A stretch of 64,000 nucleotides of DNA, from contig CP104974.1 in assembly GCA_025452255.1 (NCBI GenBank), positions 1,551,001-1,615,000 on the forward strand, read 5' to 3'. Under the pieces are notes generated by a model, which saw only the letters and a program-made list of their open reading frames with translations, was not told the origin of the DNA and made no database searches. The position numbers and the translations under genes were made by a program. Origin of the DNA: Devosia sp. A8/3-2 (GTDB taxonomy: Bacteria; Pseudomonadota; Alphaproteobacteria; Rhizobiales; Devosiaceae). Below are positions 31,830-46,887 of this stretch, one piece after another (positions within the stretch are counted from its first letter, which is position 1; the number at the start of each line of letters is the position of its first letter).

Positions 31830-32057
31830 ATGGCGTTTCAGACTATCGTGGAAATCGAAGATCCCTCGCAGGCGCGGGTGCTTGTGGTGGCGCTCAAGGC
31901 GCATGGTTTTCATCCGCTCGAGGGCGGGGAGGGCGGATTGCCGGGCGTGCGCGGGCTGTTCGGCCCCAAGGGCGTGCCGGTGCAGGTGCCCGATGAAGAG
32001 GTCGAGGATGCAACCGTTTTGGCGCTGGATCTGTTGAAGCAAATGCAATCGGAGTAA
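31830..32057 (+). CDS. DUF2007-like small protein
   Basis: 75 residues, intact. TIVEIEDPSQARVLVVALKAHGFHPLEGGEGGLPGV followed by VPVQVPDEEVEDATVLALDLLK has the layout of DUF2007 (putative signal-transducing protein; a small alpha/beta fold). The function is unknown. Start ATG 31830; in-frame ATG codons upstream would extend the protein into sequence without family features. Confidence 0.7.
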   Translation: MAFQTIVEIEDPSQARVLVVALKAHGFHPLEGGEGGLPGVRGLFGPKGVPVQVPDEEVEDATVLALDLLKQMQSE

Positions 32058-32250
32058 GCGGGGTGCAAGTCCTTGCCGTGGCGGTGGATTTGTTGGAAAA
32101 ATGGTAGCTAGTTGAGCTGTCGCACTCTAAATCGGCCACATTGATGCGGACTGGTCCGAAAGCGGGCGGGCTGTTGAACACAATTGGCGGGTTGGTTATA
32201 AGCCAGCCAAGCTGTTAACCTTTATTAAGCCCTTGGGCAGGAGCGAACCG

Positions 32251-32895
32251 ATGATGGTTTGGAAGCGTGGATCGTTCACCGCCGCAGGAGTTGCGGCAAT
32301 AGCGCTAATGGTCGTGGGCTGTACTACTGGCGGCTCCAACACGGCCAATCTCAATACGATCGGCGCGCCCCAGCAGCTGCAGCCGGTGCAGAATTCGACG
32401 GTGTCGCAGGGCACGCTGCCGGCCATCGGCGCGACCGGTACTCCGGCGCCGGGCCTGTCGGGCCAGCCCGTACTGGGCGGCGTTCCCGCGCAGACCGCTG
32501 CCGTCACCCCCGGCATGACCAATCCCGGCTTCGGCACGCCGGGCACGACAACGCCGGCCGCTCCGGGCGGCTCGATCGTCTCGCTCGATCCGCTGGCGCA
32601 GCCCGCGGCCGGCGGCATGAGCGCGGGCCCCGAGGGCGCTCGGACCGTGGTGGCCGGCTCGACCCAGTGCCAGCTCAATCTGCCGCTCACCACCAAGACC
32701 GGCACCAATTATTACCGCGCCTCGGCGCCCGGTTGCAGCCTGCCCGCCCCGGCCTCGGTCGGCGGCTGGCAGCAGGTGGGCAGCCAGCTCCAGCTCTATG
32801 ATGAGAACGGCAATATCACGGCCTTCCTCGCCCCCAATGGCGGCCGCTATATCGGCACCATGGGCGGCGGTCAGCCCATCGCCCTCCAGCGCTAA
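32251..32895 (+). CDS. Outer-membrane lipoprotein with AprI/Inh protease-inhibitor domain (Omp19-like)
   Basis: 214 residues, intact. Signal sequence ends in LMVVGC, a lipobox with Cys at about residue 24. A long Gly/Pro/Thr/Ala-rich linker (about 25-135) leads to a C-terminal beta-barrel: STQCQLNLPLTTKTGTNYYR, APGCSLP, VGGWQQVGSQLQLYDENGN, GGRYIGTMGGGQPIALQR. Two Cys can form the domain's disulphide. This matches Brucella Omp19, whose C-terminal domain resembles bacterial inhibitors of serralysin-type proteases. AGGAG at 32239-32243 sets the start at 32251; ATG 32254 is also possible. Confidence 0.85.
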   Translation: MMVWKRGSFTAAGVAAIALMVVGCTTGGSNTANLNTIGAPQQLQPVQNSTVSQGTLPAIGATGTPAPGLSGQPVLGGVPAQTAAVTPGMTNPGFGTPGTTTPAAPGGSIVSLDPLAQPAAGGMSAGPEGARTVVAGSTQCQLNLPLTTKTGTNYYRASAPGCSLPAPASVGGWQQVGSQLQLYDENGNITAFLAPNGGRYIGTMGGGQPIALQR

Positions 32896-32923
32896 TTTAT
32901 TTGGGTGATGCCGGCCTGCAAGC

Positions 32924-32990
32924 GGTGTTTCTCTGCGCAACCGGCGCCCACGTACTGAGGTACGTTCCGCTCCGGTTCTCGAGAAACACC
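32924..32990. repeat. Long palindromic element between the Omp19-like gene and zapE
   Basis: Outer arms GGTGTTTCTC and GAGAAACACC are perfect mirror images; inside them AACCGG pairs with CCGGTT, and the centre ACGTAC-TGAG-GTACGT is a perfect hairpin. The whole 67 bp can fold into one branched stem. There is no T-run, so it is not a standard terminator. Elements with a central ACGTAC hairpin of this kind occur between genes in other Rhizobiales (from memory). Confidence 0.65.
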
Positions 32991-33015
32991 CCTTTCGACT
33001 CGACCTGACCCAAAT

Positions 33016-34195
33016 ATGCCCAAACCCATAGCGTCGAACTTGCCCAAAGCCCGCAAGACTTCAGCTCTCCAAGGCCCCGTCAGTGCTGCCTATGCAGACT
33101 TGGCGGCGCGTGGAGCATTGACGGCTGATCCGGCGCAGTTGGAGGCCGTGGAACTACTTGATGGCGTGGCAGCCGGTCTATTGGCGGAAAAGCCCAAGGG
33201 TCTGTTGGGGCGACTGTTTGACAAGCCTGAGCCGGTCAAGGGGCTCTACCTCTATGGGGAGGTCGGGCGGGGCAAGACCATGTTGATGGATTTGTTCTTT
33301 GCCGCCGTGCCGCTCAAGCAGAAGCGGCGGGTGCATTTCCATGAATTCATGGATGAAATCCATGCCGGGATTGCCACGTTCCGCAAATCGCCCAAGAGCA
33401 AGAGCGATGATGCCGATCCGGTCGAGGCGGTGGTCAAGCCGATCGTCAAGTCCGGGCTGCGGCTGCTGTGTCTGGATGAATTCCATGTGCATGACATTAC
33501 CAATGCCATGCTGCTCTACCGGCTGTTCTGACAAGCTCTTCGCTAATGGCGTGACGCTGGTGGCGACGTCCAATGTGGTGCCGGATGAGCTCTACAAGGA
33601 TGGGCTCAATCGGCAGCTCTTTTTGCCCTTTATCGATCTGCTCAAGCAGCAGGTGACAGTCGTGGCTTTGCCGGCGGCGCGCGATTACCGGCGGCTGAAA
33701 TTTGCCGGCCAGCATGTCTATGCCTTCGGCACGGGGCCTGAGGCGAAAGCCGCGATGGACCAGCTCTGGCTACGCATCACCGGCGGCGTCGCCGGCGAGC
33801 CGGGCATAGTGGAAAGCATCGGGCGGGAGATCCCCGTGCCGCTCACGGCCATGGGCGCGGCGCGGTTTGGTTTTTCCGATCTCTGCGAAAAGCCGCTGGG
33901 CTCGTGCGATTTCGTGCGCATCGCCCATCACTTCGATTCCATCATCATCGATGGCGTGCCGCAGATGGACCGCACCAAATCCAGCGCGGCCAAACGCTTT
34001 ATCCTGCTGATCGACAATCTCTACGACCGCGGCGTCAAGCTGGGCGCCAGCTTTGCCGTGCCGCTCGAACAATTGGGCAAGGACGACAAGACGGCCTTCG
34101 AGTTCCAGCGCACGGTGTCACGGCTCGATGAGATGCAGTCGGAGGAGTATTTGGGCAAAGCGCTGCGGGGTGTGGAGCCGGCTAGCGGGGTGTGA
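33016..34195 (+). CDS. zapE: Cell division protein ZapE (AFG1-like ATPase)
   Basis: P-loop ATPase of the AFG1/Lace1 family, linked in E. coli to Z-ring stability under stress. Walker A is YLYGEVGRGKTMLMD, followed by RRVHFHEFMDEIH (family signature), LRLLCLDEFHVHDITNAMLL (Walker B with DEF) and LVATSNVVPDELYKDGLNR (sensor 1). An extra T at 33529 (TTC-T-GAC) turns LYRLFDKLF into a false stop. After repair about 392 residues; the family has 350-400. Start ATG 33016. A 3-prime repeat follows at 34213. Confidence 0.93.
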
Positions 34196-34212
34196 TGCCT
34201 GCCCCCCACCGG

Positions 34213-34291
34213 CTCTCCCTCGGGATTGACTCCGAGGGCCCCTCTCAACCCGGCACAAGTGACGAGCGGCCCTCGGGTCAAGCCCGAGGGA
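34213..34291. repeat. Interspersed palindromic repeat (CTCCCTCGGG family), copy 2
   Basis: CTCTCCCTCGGGATTGACTC then GAGGGCC, a variable middle, and CCCTCGGGTCAAGCCCGAGG at the end. Same two-ended layout as 25764-25840, with a different middle. It lies just after the zapE stop; the rest of 34196-34465, up to mdh, shows no gene. Confidence 0.7.
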
Positions 34292-34459
34292 AAACCGTGG
34301 CTGCGGATGCCTCCTGCACCCCAAAAATCTTCCTTGCCCATCCGGCACGACCCCATCGCCCATGAGCAAGGCCCAAATTGGGGTTTAGACGAAGGGTTCA
34401 CTTGCCCCTCACAGCCCGGAGGGTTAAGAGGTGCGCCAATTCAACGCAGTCTGGGATGA

Positions 34460-35428
<969 letters not shown>

Positions 35429-35436
35429 TCAACAAC

Positions 35437-35509
35437 GTCATCCCCACGAAAGCGGGGACCTCCGTTTCTGGTGTCTAAAACATAGGTTCCCTGCTTTCAT
35501 GGGGATGAC
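35437..35509. repeat. Palindromic interspersed repeat (GTCATCCCC family), full copy
   Basis: Left arm GTCATCCCCACGAAAGCGGG with ACCTC; right arm GGTTCCCTGCTTTCATGGGG with ATGAC, an imperfect mirror. A left-half copy is at 15058. It sits between mdh and sucC and could form a hairpin in the transcript that uncouples the two genes. Confidence 0.7.
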
Positions 35510-35566
35510 CCGGTGGTGTAACCGGGGTGGCGCCAGACCAGATTTGCCCATCCAAGGGGAACACGA

Positions 35567-36763
35567 ATGAACATCCATGAACACCAGTGCCAAAGAGCTG
35601 CTGAAGTCCTACGGTGCGCCGGTCGCTGCAGGCGTCGCGATCTTCTCGGTCGACGAAGCCGAAGCTGCTGCGAAGTCGCTGCCGGGCCCGCTCTATGTGG
35701 TCAAGAGCCAGATCCATGCTGGCGGCCGCGGCAAGGGCAAGTTCAAGGAACTGGGCCCCGATGCCAAGGGCGGTGTGCGCCTCGCCAAGACCATCGACGA
35801 CGTCGTGGCCTTCTCCAAGGAAATGCTGGGCAACACCACGGTAACCAAGCAGACCGGCGAAGCCGGCAAGCAGGTCAATCGCCTCTATATCGAAGACGGC
35901 GCCGACATTGCCCGCGAGCTTTACACCTCGCTGCTGGTCGATCGCACCACCGGCCGCGTCTCCTTCGTGATCTCGACCGAAGGCGGCATGGATATCGAAG
36001 CGGTGGCGCATGATACGCCTGAAAAAATCGTCGCCGTCGATATCGACCCGATGACCGGCGTGACCGAAGCCAACATTGCCGAGATCGTTTCGACGCTTAA
36101 GCTCGATGGCGATGCCAAGGCCGATGCCGCCAAGCTGTTCCCGATCCTCTACAAGGCCTTCACCGATACCGACATGAGCCTGTTGGAAGTGAACCCGCTG
36201 ATCGTGATGACCGACGGGCATCTGCGCGTGCTCGACGCCAAGGTGAGCTTCGACAACAATGCCGCCTTCCGCCATGAAGAGCTGAAGGCCCTGCGCTGAT
36301 CTCACCGAAGAAGACGCCAAGGAAATCAGAAGCGTCCAAGTTCGACCTCGCCTATGTGGCGCTCGACGGCAATATCGGCTGCATGGTCAATGGCGCGGGC
36401 CTTGCCATGTCCACCATGGACATCATCAAGCTTTATGGCGCCGAGCCCGCCAACTTCCTCGACGTTGGTGGCGGTGCTTCCAAGGAGAAGGTGACCGCAG
36501 CCTTCAAGATCATCACGGCCGATCCGGCGGTGAAGGGCATTCTGGTCAACATCTTTGGCGGCATCATGCGCTGCGACGTGATCGCCGAAGGCGTGATCGC
36601 TGCGGTCAAGGAAGTGGGCCTCGAAGTCCCGCTGGTGGTGCGTCTCGAAGGCACCAATGTCAAGGAAGGCAAGGCCATCCTCGACCAGTCCGGCCTCAAC
36701 GTCATTTCGGCTGACGATCTTGACGATGCCGCCCAGAAGATCGTCAAGGCGGTGCAGGGCTAG
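35567..36763 (+). CDS. sucC: Succinyl-CoA ligase (ADP-forming) beta subunit
   Basis: ATP-grasp subunit of succinyl-CoA synthetase. [19 protein letters not shown] is the standard start, though a base near 35590 must be removed. [19 protein letters not shown] (ATP-grasp), [19 protein letters not shown] and [29 protein letters not shown] and [15 protein letters not shown] are all present. Extra bases at 36297 (T) and 36328 (A), both between C and G, put a false stop after KALR; the true reading is [22 protein letters not shown]. Length about 398 residues after repair, the normal size. sucD is not next: two small genes intervene. Confidence 0.97.
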
Positions 36764-36767
36764 CGCC

Positions 36768-37286
36768 ATGCGCGCCGGTCCCGCCCTATTGCTCCTCTTG
36801 GCCTGCGCGACGCCCGCCGTCGCCTGGGGCAAGACCAAGGTGCCCCAATCGGTGCAGGTCCTCGAAGTGTGCGAGGCCTTTGCGACCGATAACGTACTGG
36901 CGCGCGAAAACGCGGAAGAGCAGGGCTGGACCATCTATGAAGAGGACGGCGAAAGCCCCTATGTCCGGTTCTATTCGGGCGAGAAGGATGTGCCCGGCAT
37001 CGGCTATGCCGAAATGACCGTGCTGGTCGAGGGCTATCCCGGCAAGATTTTTGGCTATTGCCGGGTCGACGTCACCGAACCGACCGGGGATGCCGTTGCC
37101 GAGATCGAGCCCATCGACGCACTCGAACGTTATGACGGCATGACGACCAAGAATGACGACGGCATGTTCGGCAGCTTTACCGGCGCGGACGACAAGGACA
37201 CGCTGTTGCTGGCCCATCACAGCGAGACCAGCTTTGTGATCCAGCTGACGGTCATCAAGCCGCAGACGGACGCGGCTGTGCCATGA
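36768..37286 (+). CDS. Secreted protein of unknown function in the suc cluster
   Basis: 172 residues, intact. Signal peptide [19 protein letters not shown], with a cleavage site before WGKTKVP. The mature part is acidic, with two Cys ([16 protein letters not shown]) that could form a disulphide, and no domain I recognise. It starts 4 bp after the sucC stop, and its own stop overlaps the next ATG (ATGA), so it is translated with sucC and the cupin. A predicted exported protein between sucC and sucD is odd. Confidence 0.7.
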   Translation: MRAGPALLLLLACATPAVAWGKTKVPQSVQVLEVCEAFATDNVLARENAEEQGWTIYEEDGESPYVRFYSGEKDVPGIGYAEMTVLVEGYPGKIFGYCRVDVTEPTGDAVAEIEPIDALERYDGMTTKNDDGMFGSFTGADDKDTLLLAHHSETSFVIQLTVIKPQTDAAVP

Positions 37287-37658
37287 GTGTGCCCTGCAAG
37301 ATCAATCTGGTGCAGGCCGCTACCGACACGATCAAGGCCGTGTGGCAGCCCCATATTGCCGGCGATATCAACGATAGCCGAGTCAAGATCGCCAAGTTTG
37401 GCGAGGTGTTTGACTGGCATGCCCATGCCAATGAGGACGAAGGCTTTCTCGTGCTCCGGGGCCGTATCGCCATCGACTTCCACGACGGTGTGGTGGAATT
37501 GGGCGAGGGGGAATTCCTGGTCGTGCCCAAAGCCGTCGAACACCGTCCGCGGGCGCTGACTCATGAGCCCATCGTGCTCATGGTGGAGCCATCCACCACC
37601 ATCAACACCGGCACTGCGACGTCGAGCGCGCACTGTCACCGAACTCAACCGACTATAG
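37283..37658 (+). CDS. Small cupin-domain protein
   Basis: About 125 residues. [27 protein letters not shown] is the first cupin motif (HAH-x4-E, metal ligands), and [20 protein letters not shown] the second (His). It is probably a metal-binding isomerase- or sensor-like cupin; its substrate is unknown. The frame seems to run on into sucD, but restoring one base near 37630 gives the end RTVTELNRL and a TAG at 37656-37658, 8 bp before the sucD ATG. I therefore treat it as a separate gene. Confidence 0.8.
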
Positions 37659-37666
37659 GAAAATCC

Positions 37667-38576
37667 ATGTCCATCCCGGTCAATAAAGATACCAAGGTTC
37701 TCGTACAGGGCCTGACCGGCAAGACCGGCACGTTCCACACCGAGCAGGCTTTGGCCTATTACGGCACCAAGATGGTGGGTGGGGTTAATCCCAAAAAGGC
37801 TGGCGAGATCTGGACGTCAGGCGTTGATGCCTCGGCCAGCCTGCCGGTCTTCGCCACCGTTGCCGAAGGCAAGGAACGCACCGGCGCCAATGCCTCGGTG
37901 ATCTATGTGCCGCCGGCTGGCGCTGCTGCGGCCATCGAGGAAGCCATCGACGCGGAAATCCCGCTGATCGTGTGCATCACCGAAGGCGTGCCGGTGCTCG
38001 ACATGGTGCGGGTCAAGGCCAAGCTCGAAAAGTCCAAGTCGCGCCTGATCGGGCCGAACTGCCCGGGCGTGCTGACGCCGGAAGAATGCAAGATCGGCAT
38101 CATGCCGGGTTCTGATCTTCTCCAAGGGCAGCGTGGGTATTGTTTCGCGCTCGGGCACGCTTACTTATGAAGCCGTGTTCCAGACCACCAATGAAGGCCT
38201 TGGCCAGACCACCGCTGTCGGCATCGGCGGCGACCCGGTCAAGGGCACCGAGTTCATCGATATGCTCGAAATGTTCCCGGCCGACGAAGCGACCAAGTCG
38301 ATCATCATGATTGGCGAAATCGGCGGTTCGGCCGAGGAAGACGCGGCCCAATTCCTGATCGACGAGGCCAAGCGCGGCCGCAAGAAGCCGATGGCCGGCT
38401 TCATCGCGGGCCTGACTGCGCCTGCCGGTCGCACCATGGGCCATGCTGGCGCCGTAATTTCGGGCGGTAAGGGCGGCGCCGAAGACAAGATCGCTGCGAT
38501 GGAAGCCGCTGGCATCCGCGTATCGAAGTCGCCGGCCCGCATCGGGCGTACCCCGGCTGAAGTGCTCAAGGGCTGA
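37667..38576 (+). CDS. sucD: Succinyl-CoA ligase alpha subunit
   Basis: CoA-binding and phospho-His subunit. [24 protein letters not shown] is the usual start; [39 protein letters not shown] and [19 protein letters not shown], with the phosphorylated His, are all seen. An extra T at 38113 (TTC-T-GATC) breaks [10 protein letters not shown]. About 302 residues after repair. It is 8 bp from the cupin gene upstream. A likely terminator set of hairpins follows at 38586-38739. Confidence 0.97.
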
Positions 38577-38860
38577 CATCGGGCTACCCCTCCTAGCCCC
38601 CTGATACGGGAGATTGGGAGGGGTATCCCCTCACAAATGCGACCAATGTCAGTCGCGCTTCGGACACAGAACGGTGTTACGCCAGCTGTGCCCGAAACGG
38701 GTATAGATGAATTGAGCCACGGCCCTGCTCAGGGGCCGTTACACTTAACAGGATACTAAGGATAAGCGGTCAGTATCCGACACGAAATTAAGGACCGCGT
38801 GAGACCGGCTTGCCGGTTCGTTGAGAAGGATGGCGGGGCGTGGGCCTCGCATAAAAAGCG
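38577..38860 (+). other. Intergenic region between sucD and sucA with three hairpins
   Basis: Three inverted repeats follow one another: ACCCCTCC with GGAGGGGT (38586-38593 and 38617-38624); ACGGCCC-N7-GGGCCGT at about 38719-38739; GGATACT with AGTATCC (38751-38757 and 38772-38778). The first two could end the sucD transcript and the third could control sucA. No open reading frame of interest is seen. A sucA promoter is expected here but I cannot point to a clear -35/-10 pair. Confidence 0.5.
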
Positions 38861-41861
<3,001 letters not shown>

Positions 41862-41873
41862 AAGGACAAAACA

Positions 41874-43148
41874 ATGTCGACAGAAATCCGCGTACCGACC
41901 TCAGGCGAAAGCGTGACCGAGGCCACGATCGGCCAGTGGTTCAAGCAGGTTGGCGACAGCGTTGCCGCCGATGAGCCATTGGTCGAGCTGGAAACCGACA
42001 AGGTCACCATTGAAGTGCCGGCCCCGGCTGCCGGCGTGCTCGAAGCCATTTCCGCCCAGCCGGGCGAGACGGTGGATGTGGGCGCGCTGCTGGGCGCTAT
42101 TGGTGGCGCCGGGGCCGTTGTTACCCCCAAGCCTGCTGAAGCGGCCAAGCCTACCGAGGCCAAGGCCGAAGTGCCGGCCGCCAATGCTGCCGGCCCCGAG
42201 CCGGTCAAGCCCGAGCCTGCTGCCGCTGCCGCGACCAGCATGCCGCCGGCGCCCTCCGCGCAGAAGCTGATCAACGAGAAGGGCCTCAACGGGTCCGAGA
42301 TCGATGGGTCGGGCAAGCGCGGCCGAGTCCTCAAGGAAGACGTGCTGGCCGCTCTGGCCAAGCCCGCCGCTGCGCCGGCTCCGGCCGCCAAGGCTGTCGA
42401 AGCCAAGGCCCCCGCCGCGCCGCGCGCTCCGGTTGCCGCGGACGATGCTGCCAAGGAAGAGCGGATCAAGATGACCCGCCTGCGCCAGACCATCGCGCGC
42501 CGCCTCAAGGATGCACAAAACACTGCCGCCATGCTCACCACCTTTAACGAGGTGGACATGAAGCCGGTGATGGATTTGCGCAATTCCTACAAGGAGCTGT
42601 TCGAGAAGAAGCACGGCGTCAAGCTGGGCTTCATGGGCTTCTTTACCAAGGCGGTCGTGCACGCGCTCAAGGAGATCCCGGCGGTCAATGCCGAGATCGA
42701 TGGCGATGACCTGATCTACAAGAACTACGCCCATATCGGCGTGGCCGTTGGCACCGACAAGGGTCTTGTCGTGCCGGTGGTTCGCAATGCCGACCAGATG
42801 AGCATTGCCGAGATCGAAAAGGAAATCGGCAATCTGGGCAAGAAGGCGCGTGACGGTCAGCTGTCCATGGCCGACATGCAGGGCGGCACCTTCACCATCT
42901 CCAATGGTGGCGTCTATGGCAGCCTGATGAGCACACCTATCCTCAATGCCCCCCAGTCGGGTATTCTGGGCATGCACAAGATCCAGGAGCGTCCGGTCGT
43001 GGTTGGCGGCCGAGTCGTTGTCCGCCCGATGATGTATCTGGCGCTGTCCTATGATCACCGCGTGGTCGATGGCAAGGAAGCCGTGACCTTCCTCGTGCGC
43101 GTCAAGGAAAGCCTTGAGGCCCCCGAGCGTCTGGTGCTCGACCTCTAA
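41874..43148 (+). CDS. sucB: 2-oxoglutarate dehydrogenase E2 (dihydrolipoamide succinyltransferase)
   Basis: Intact, 424 residues. Lipoyl domain with Lys43 in [11 protein letters not shown], an Ala/Pro linker, the E1/E3-binding domain ([23 protein letters not shown], about residues 138-165) and the catalytic domain with [13 protein letters not shown] (His and Asp of the acyltransferase active site). ATG 41874 has AAGGA upstream. A Rho-independent terminator follows the stop, so lpd is transcribed apart. Confidence 0.98.
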   Translation: MSTEIRVPTSGESVTEATIGQWFKQVGDSVAADEPLVELETDKVTIEVPAPAAGVLEAISAQPGETVDVGALLGAIGGAGAVVTPKPAEAAKPTEAKAEVPAANAAGPEPVKPEPAAAAATSMPPAPSAQKLINEKGLNGSEIDGSGKRGRVLKEDVLAALAKPAAAPAPAAKAVEAKAPAAPRAPVAADDAAKEERIKMTRLRQTIARRLKDAQNTAAMLTTFNEVDMKPVMDLRNSYKELFEKKHGVKLGFMGFFTKAVVHALKEIPAVNAEIDGDDLIYKNYAHIGVAVGTDKGLVVPVVRNADQMSIAEIEKEIGNLGKKARDGQLSMADMQGGTFTISNGGVYGSLMSTPILNAPQSGILGMHKIQERPVVVGGRVVVRPMMYLALSYDHRVVDGKEAVTFLVRVKESLEAPERLVLDL

Positions 43149-43171
43149 TCGCCTTATTGAAATGCAGATAT

Positions 43172-43200
43172 AAAGGGTCCGCTCCGGCGGGCCCTTTTGT
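43172..43200 (+). terminator. Rho-independent terminator after sucB
   Basis: AAAGGGTCCGC, loop TCCG, GCGGGCCCTTTT: eleven-base stem with one G-T mismatch and a T-run. Confidence 0.8.
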
Positions 43201-43304
43201 TGGCATTATCGTGATCGAGGTTGTTGTCGGTGCTAACAGTCTGTTAACGCCAAGGCCTCAGATGACACGGTGTGCTGTTCAGTTTTTTCGGAGTAGACCG
43301 CTCG

Positions 43305-43755
43305 GTGCGTCCCCTGTTTTTCCCGGCCATTTTTTGTCTTGTCGCACTTATCCCCGCCGCGAGGGCCCGAGGAGAATGCGGACGCCGAACTGGTGGGTGA
43401 GCTGATGGCGTTTCATGGCTCCAAGGCCATTGTGTCGGCCATGACCACCCATTGCTACGAGACCACCGGGCTCAACGGTGCCTACAAAACCGCCAATGAT
43501 AACTGGTACTTACGCAATATCGGCTTTCTCGATCTGGCCGATCGGGTGATCACCAAGCTGGGCGGCACCAGCCCCGGCCAGATCGAAGCCGCCGAAACCT
43601 ATGGCGGCACCCAGATCATGAGCGCTTTCAACCGGGCTGCCGACAAGGACGCGTTCTGCCGCTCCTTTCTCGAGCGGGTGGACAGCGGCGCCCTCGATAT
43701 CGACGAGCAATTGCCCGGAATTCTCAAGCGCGCTCAAGACATTGCGGCGCAATAG
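43305..43755 (+). CDS. Secreted protein of unknown function
   Basis: GTG start at 43305 gives MRPLFFPAIFCLVALIPAARA, a signal peptide. One C is extra near 43365 (GGGCCCGAG), after which the mature chain reads EENADAELVGELMAFHGSKAIVSAM. Two Cys (THCYETT, DAFCRSF) are present; no domain is recognised. About 149 residues. A partial CtrA-like sequence, CTAA-N7-TTAAC, is at 43233-43248. Transcription towards LysE and lpd. Confidence 0.65.
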
Positions 43756-43849
43756 CCCATTTCGGCAAGGGGCAATGCCCAGCACACGCGTTGCCCGGCG
43801 GGGCGGGCTGGTGTAACTGCTGTGGCGCAATGACTCGGCGGTGCCCGTG

Positions 43850-44482
43850 ATGGACTTTCCCCGGCTTGAATTTGCCGGCCTGATGCTGGCCTTCGGCATC
43901 AATGCGGTCATCCCCGGCGCCGATTTCGCCATGGTGCTGCGCCAATCGATCGCCCATGACCGGCGTGCCGCGCTCTTCACCTCGGCCGGTATTGCCACAT
44001 CGATCTCGGTCCATGGCAGCTATACTCTGCTCGGGGTCGGCGTGATCGTGGGGCAATCGCTGTTATTGTTCAATATTCTCAAATGGTTGGGTGCGGCGTA
44101 TCTAGTCTGGCTCGCCATCTCGGCTTTGCGCAGCCCGCCGCCCAAGGCGCCAGAAGCCGGTGATCTGAGTGGGGCCAAGCGCGGCGATCTGGCGGCTTTT
44201 GCGCTGGGCTTTTTGACCAATCTGCTCAATCCCAAGGCCGTGCTGTTCTTTCTGGCGCTGTTCACGAGTCTGGTTTCCGTCCATACCGGCGGCGACGTCA
44301 AAGTTATTTACGTGCTGGCCATGAGCCTTATGCTTTTTGCTCGGTTCGCATTGGTTTCGGTTTTCTTTACGACACCTTCTGTACGGCAAGGCTTTTTCCG
44401 GTTCGGCCGGTGGTTTAATCGGGTAACCGGCATTACATTCATCCTGCTGGCAGTTCGCGTGGCGTTCGCACAGCAACACTAG
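43850..44482 (+). CDS. LysE/RhtB family amino acid exporter
   Basis: 210 residues, intact, six hydrophobic segments. MLAFGINAVIPGADFAMVLRQSI is the conserved N-terminal PGP-type loop of the family; SAGIATSISVHGSYTLLGVG, LKWLGAAYLVWLAISALRSP and LLNPKAVLFFLALFTSLV follow. The exported amino acid cannot be predicted. ATG 43850; GTG codons at 43841 and 43847 are alternatives. It is followed after 27 bp by lpd. Confidence 0.9.
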   Translation: MDFPRLEFAGLMLAFGINAVIPGADFAMVLRQSIAHDRRAALFTSAGIATSISVHGSYTLLGVGVIVGQSLLLFNILKWLGAAYLVWLAISALRSPPPKAPEAGDLSGAKRGDLAAFALGFLTNLLNPKAVLFFLALFTSLVSVHTGGDVKVIYVLAMSLMLFARFALVSVFFTTPSVRQGFFRFGRWFNRVTGITFILLAVRVAFAQQH

Positions 44483-45919
<1,437 letters not shown>

Positions 45920-45943
45920 TTGGCAACAAGCCGAGTCGTTTTC

Positions 45944-45975
45944 AGAACCCCGGCGCCAACCGGGGTTCTTTTTTG
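45944..45975 (+). terminator. Strong Rho-independent terminator after lpd
   Basis: AGAACCCCGG, loop CGCCAA, CCGGGGTTCT and a run of T. Perfect ten-base stem. Confidence 0.9.
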
Positions 45976-46045
45976 TCTCTTGCGTTCTTCCATACCAGAT
46001 TGATGCGGGGTAGAAGGACGGGGTTCTGTTGCGTTGGAGGATCGC

Positions 46046-46887
46046 GTGAGCACCGATTACGATATTCGTTTTGCCATCGATCCGGTGACGGCCGGGACCA
46101 TGAATACCGATGAGTTGCGCGAGCACTTCCTCATCGATGACCTGTTCACGCTGGGTGGGGTCAACTGGACCTATAGCCATTATGACCGCATGGCAGTGGG
46201 CGGGGCGATGCCGGGCTCGGCGGGGCTCGACCTCGAAGCGATCAAGCCGACCGGGACCGAGCATTTTCTGGGCCGGCGCGAGCTGATTGCGGCCAATATT
46301 GGCGGGGCGGGCACCATCACTGTCGATGGCGTCGAGCACAAGCTGGCCCCCGCGACATGATCTATATCGGCATGGGCAGCAAGGCGGTCCAATTCGCCTC
46401 GGGCGACGCCGACGAGCCCGCCAAGTTCTACCTGCTGAGCGCCCCGGCCCATGCCAGCCACCCGACCCGGCTGATCAAAATGGCCGATGCCAAGCGCCTC
46501 GACTCGGGCAGCCGAGAAACCGCCAACGAGCGCTCGATCTTCCAGTTCATTCATCCAGACAGCGCCAAGACCTGCCAATTGGTGGTTGGGCTGACCACAT
46601 TTGCGCCCGGCTCGGTGTGGAACACCATGCCCGCCCATGTGCATGACCGGCGCATGGAGGCCTATCTCTATTTCGATCTAAAACCCGATGCCTTCGTGGT
46701 GCATCTGATGGGGGAGCCGGAAGAGACGCGGCATCTAATCATGCGCAATGAGCAGGCGGTGTTATCCCCGCCCCGGTCGATCCATTCGGGTGCCGGCACG
46801 GGCGCCTATACCTTCATCTGGGCCATGGCAGGCGACAATGTCGACTATAGCGATGTCGACAAGGTGCCGATGGAAGCGCTGCGATGA
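46046..46887 (+). CDS. kduI: 4-deoxy-L-threo-5-hexosulose-uronate ketol-isomerase
   Basis: Converts 5-keto-4-deoxyuronate to 3-deoxy-D-glycero-2,5-hexodiulosonate in pectin and uronate breakdown. Two-cupin protein of about 280 residues. The metal motif is MPAHVHDRRMEAYLYF (HxH-x4-E), and EQAVLSPPRSIHSGAGT carries the second His. It begins STDYDIRFAIDPVTAGTMNTDELREHFL. A lost C in the C-run near 46350 breaks LAPRDMIYIGMG. Start GTG 46046 after GGAGG; its stop overlaps the kduD ATG. Confidence 0.95.

Noticed and set aside
32214..32228. CtrA-like TTAA-N6-TTAA before the Omp19-like gene
   Set aside because: The spacer is 6, not 7.
33521..33540. Programmed frameshifting at TTC-T-GA sites, like prfB
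   Set aside because: The same motif appears in over a dozen unrelated genes on both strands, including false stops in lone enzymes. A systematic sequence error explains it better.
37283..38576. A cupin fused in frame to SucD
   Set aside because: A break near 37630 hides the cupin stop (TAG at 37656-37658); the SucD start [15 protein letters not shown] is complete and has its own ATG.
43233..43248. CtrA box CTAA-N7-TTAAC before a secreted-protein gene
   Set aside because: The left half has C instead of T; half-sites of this kind are frequent in AT-richer gaps.
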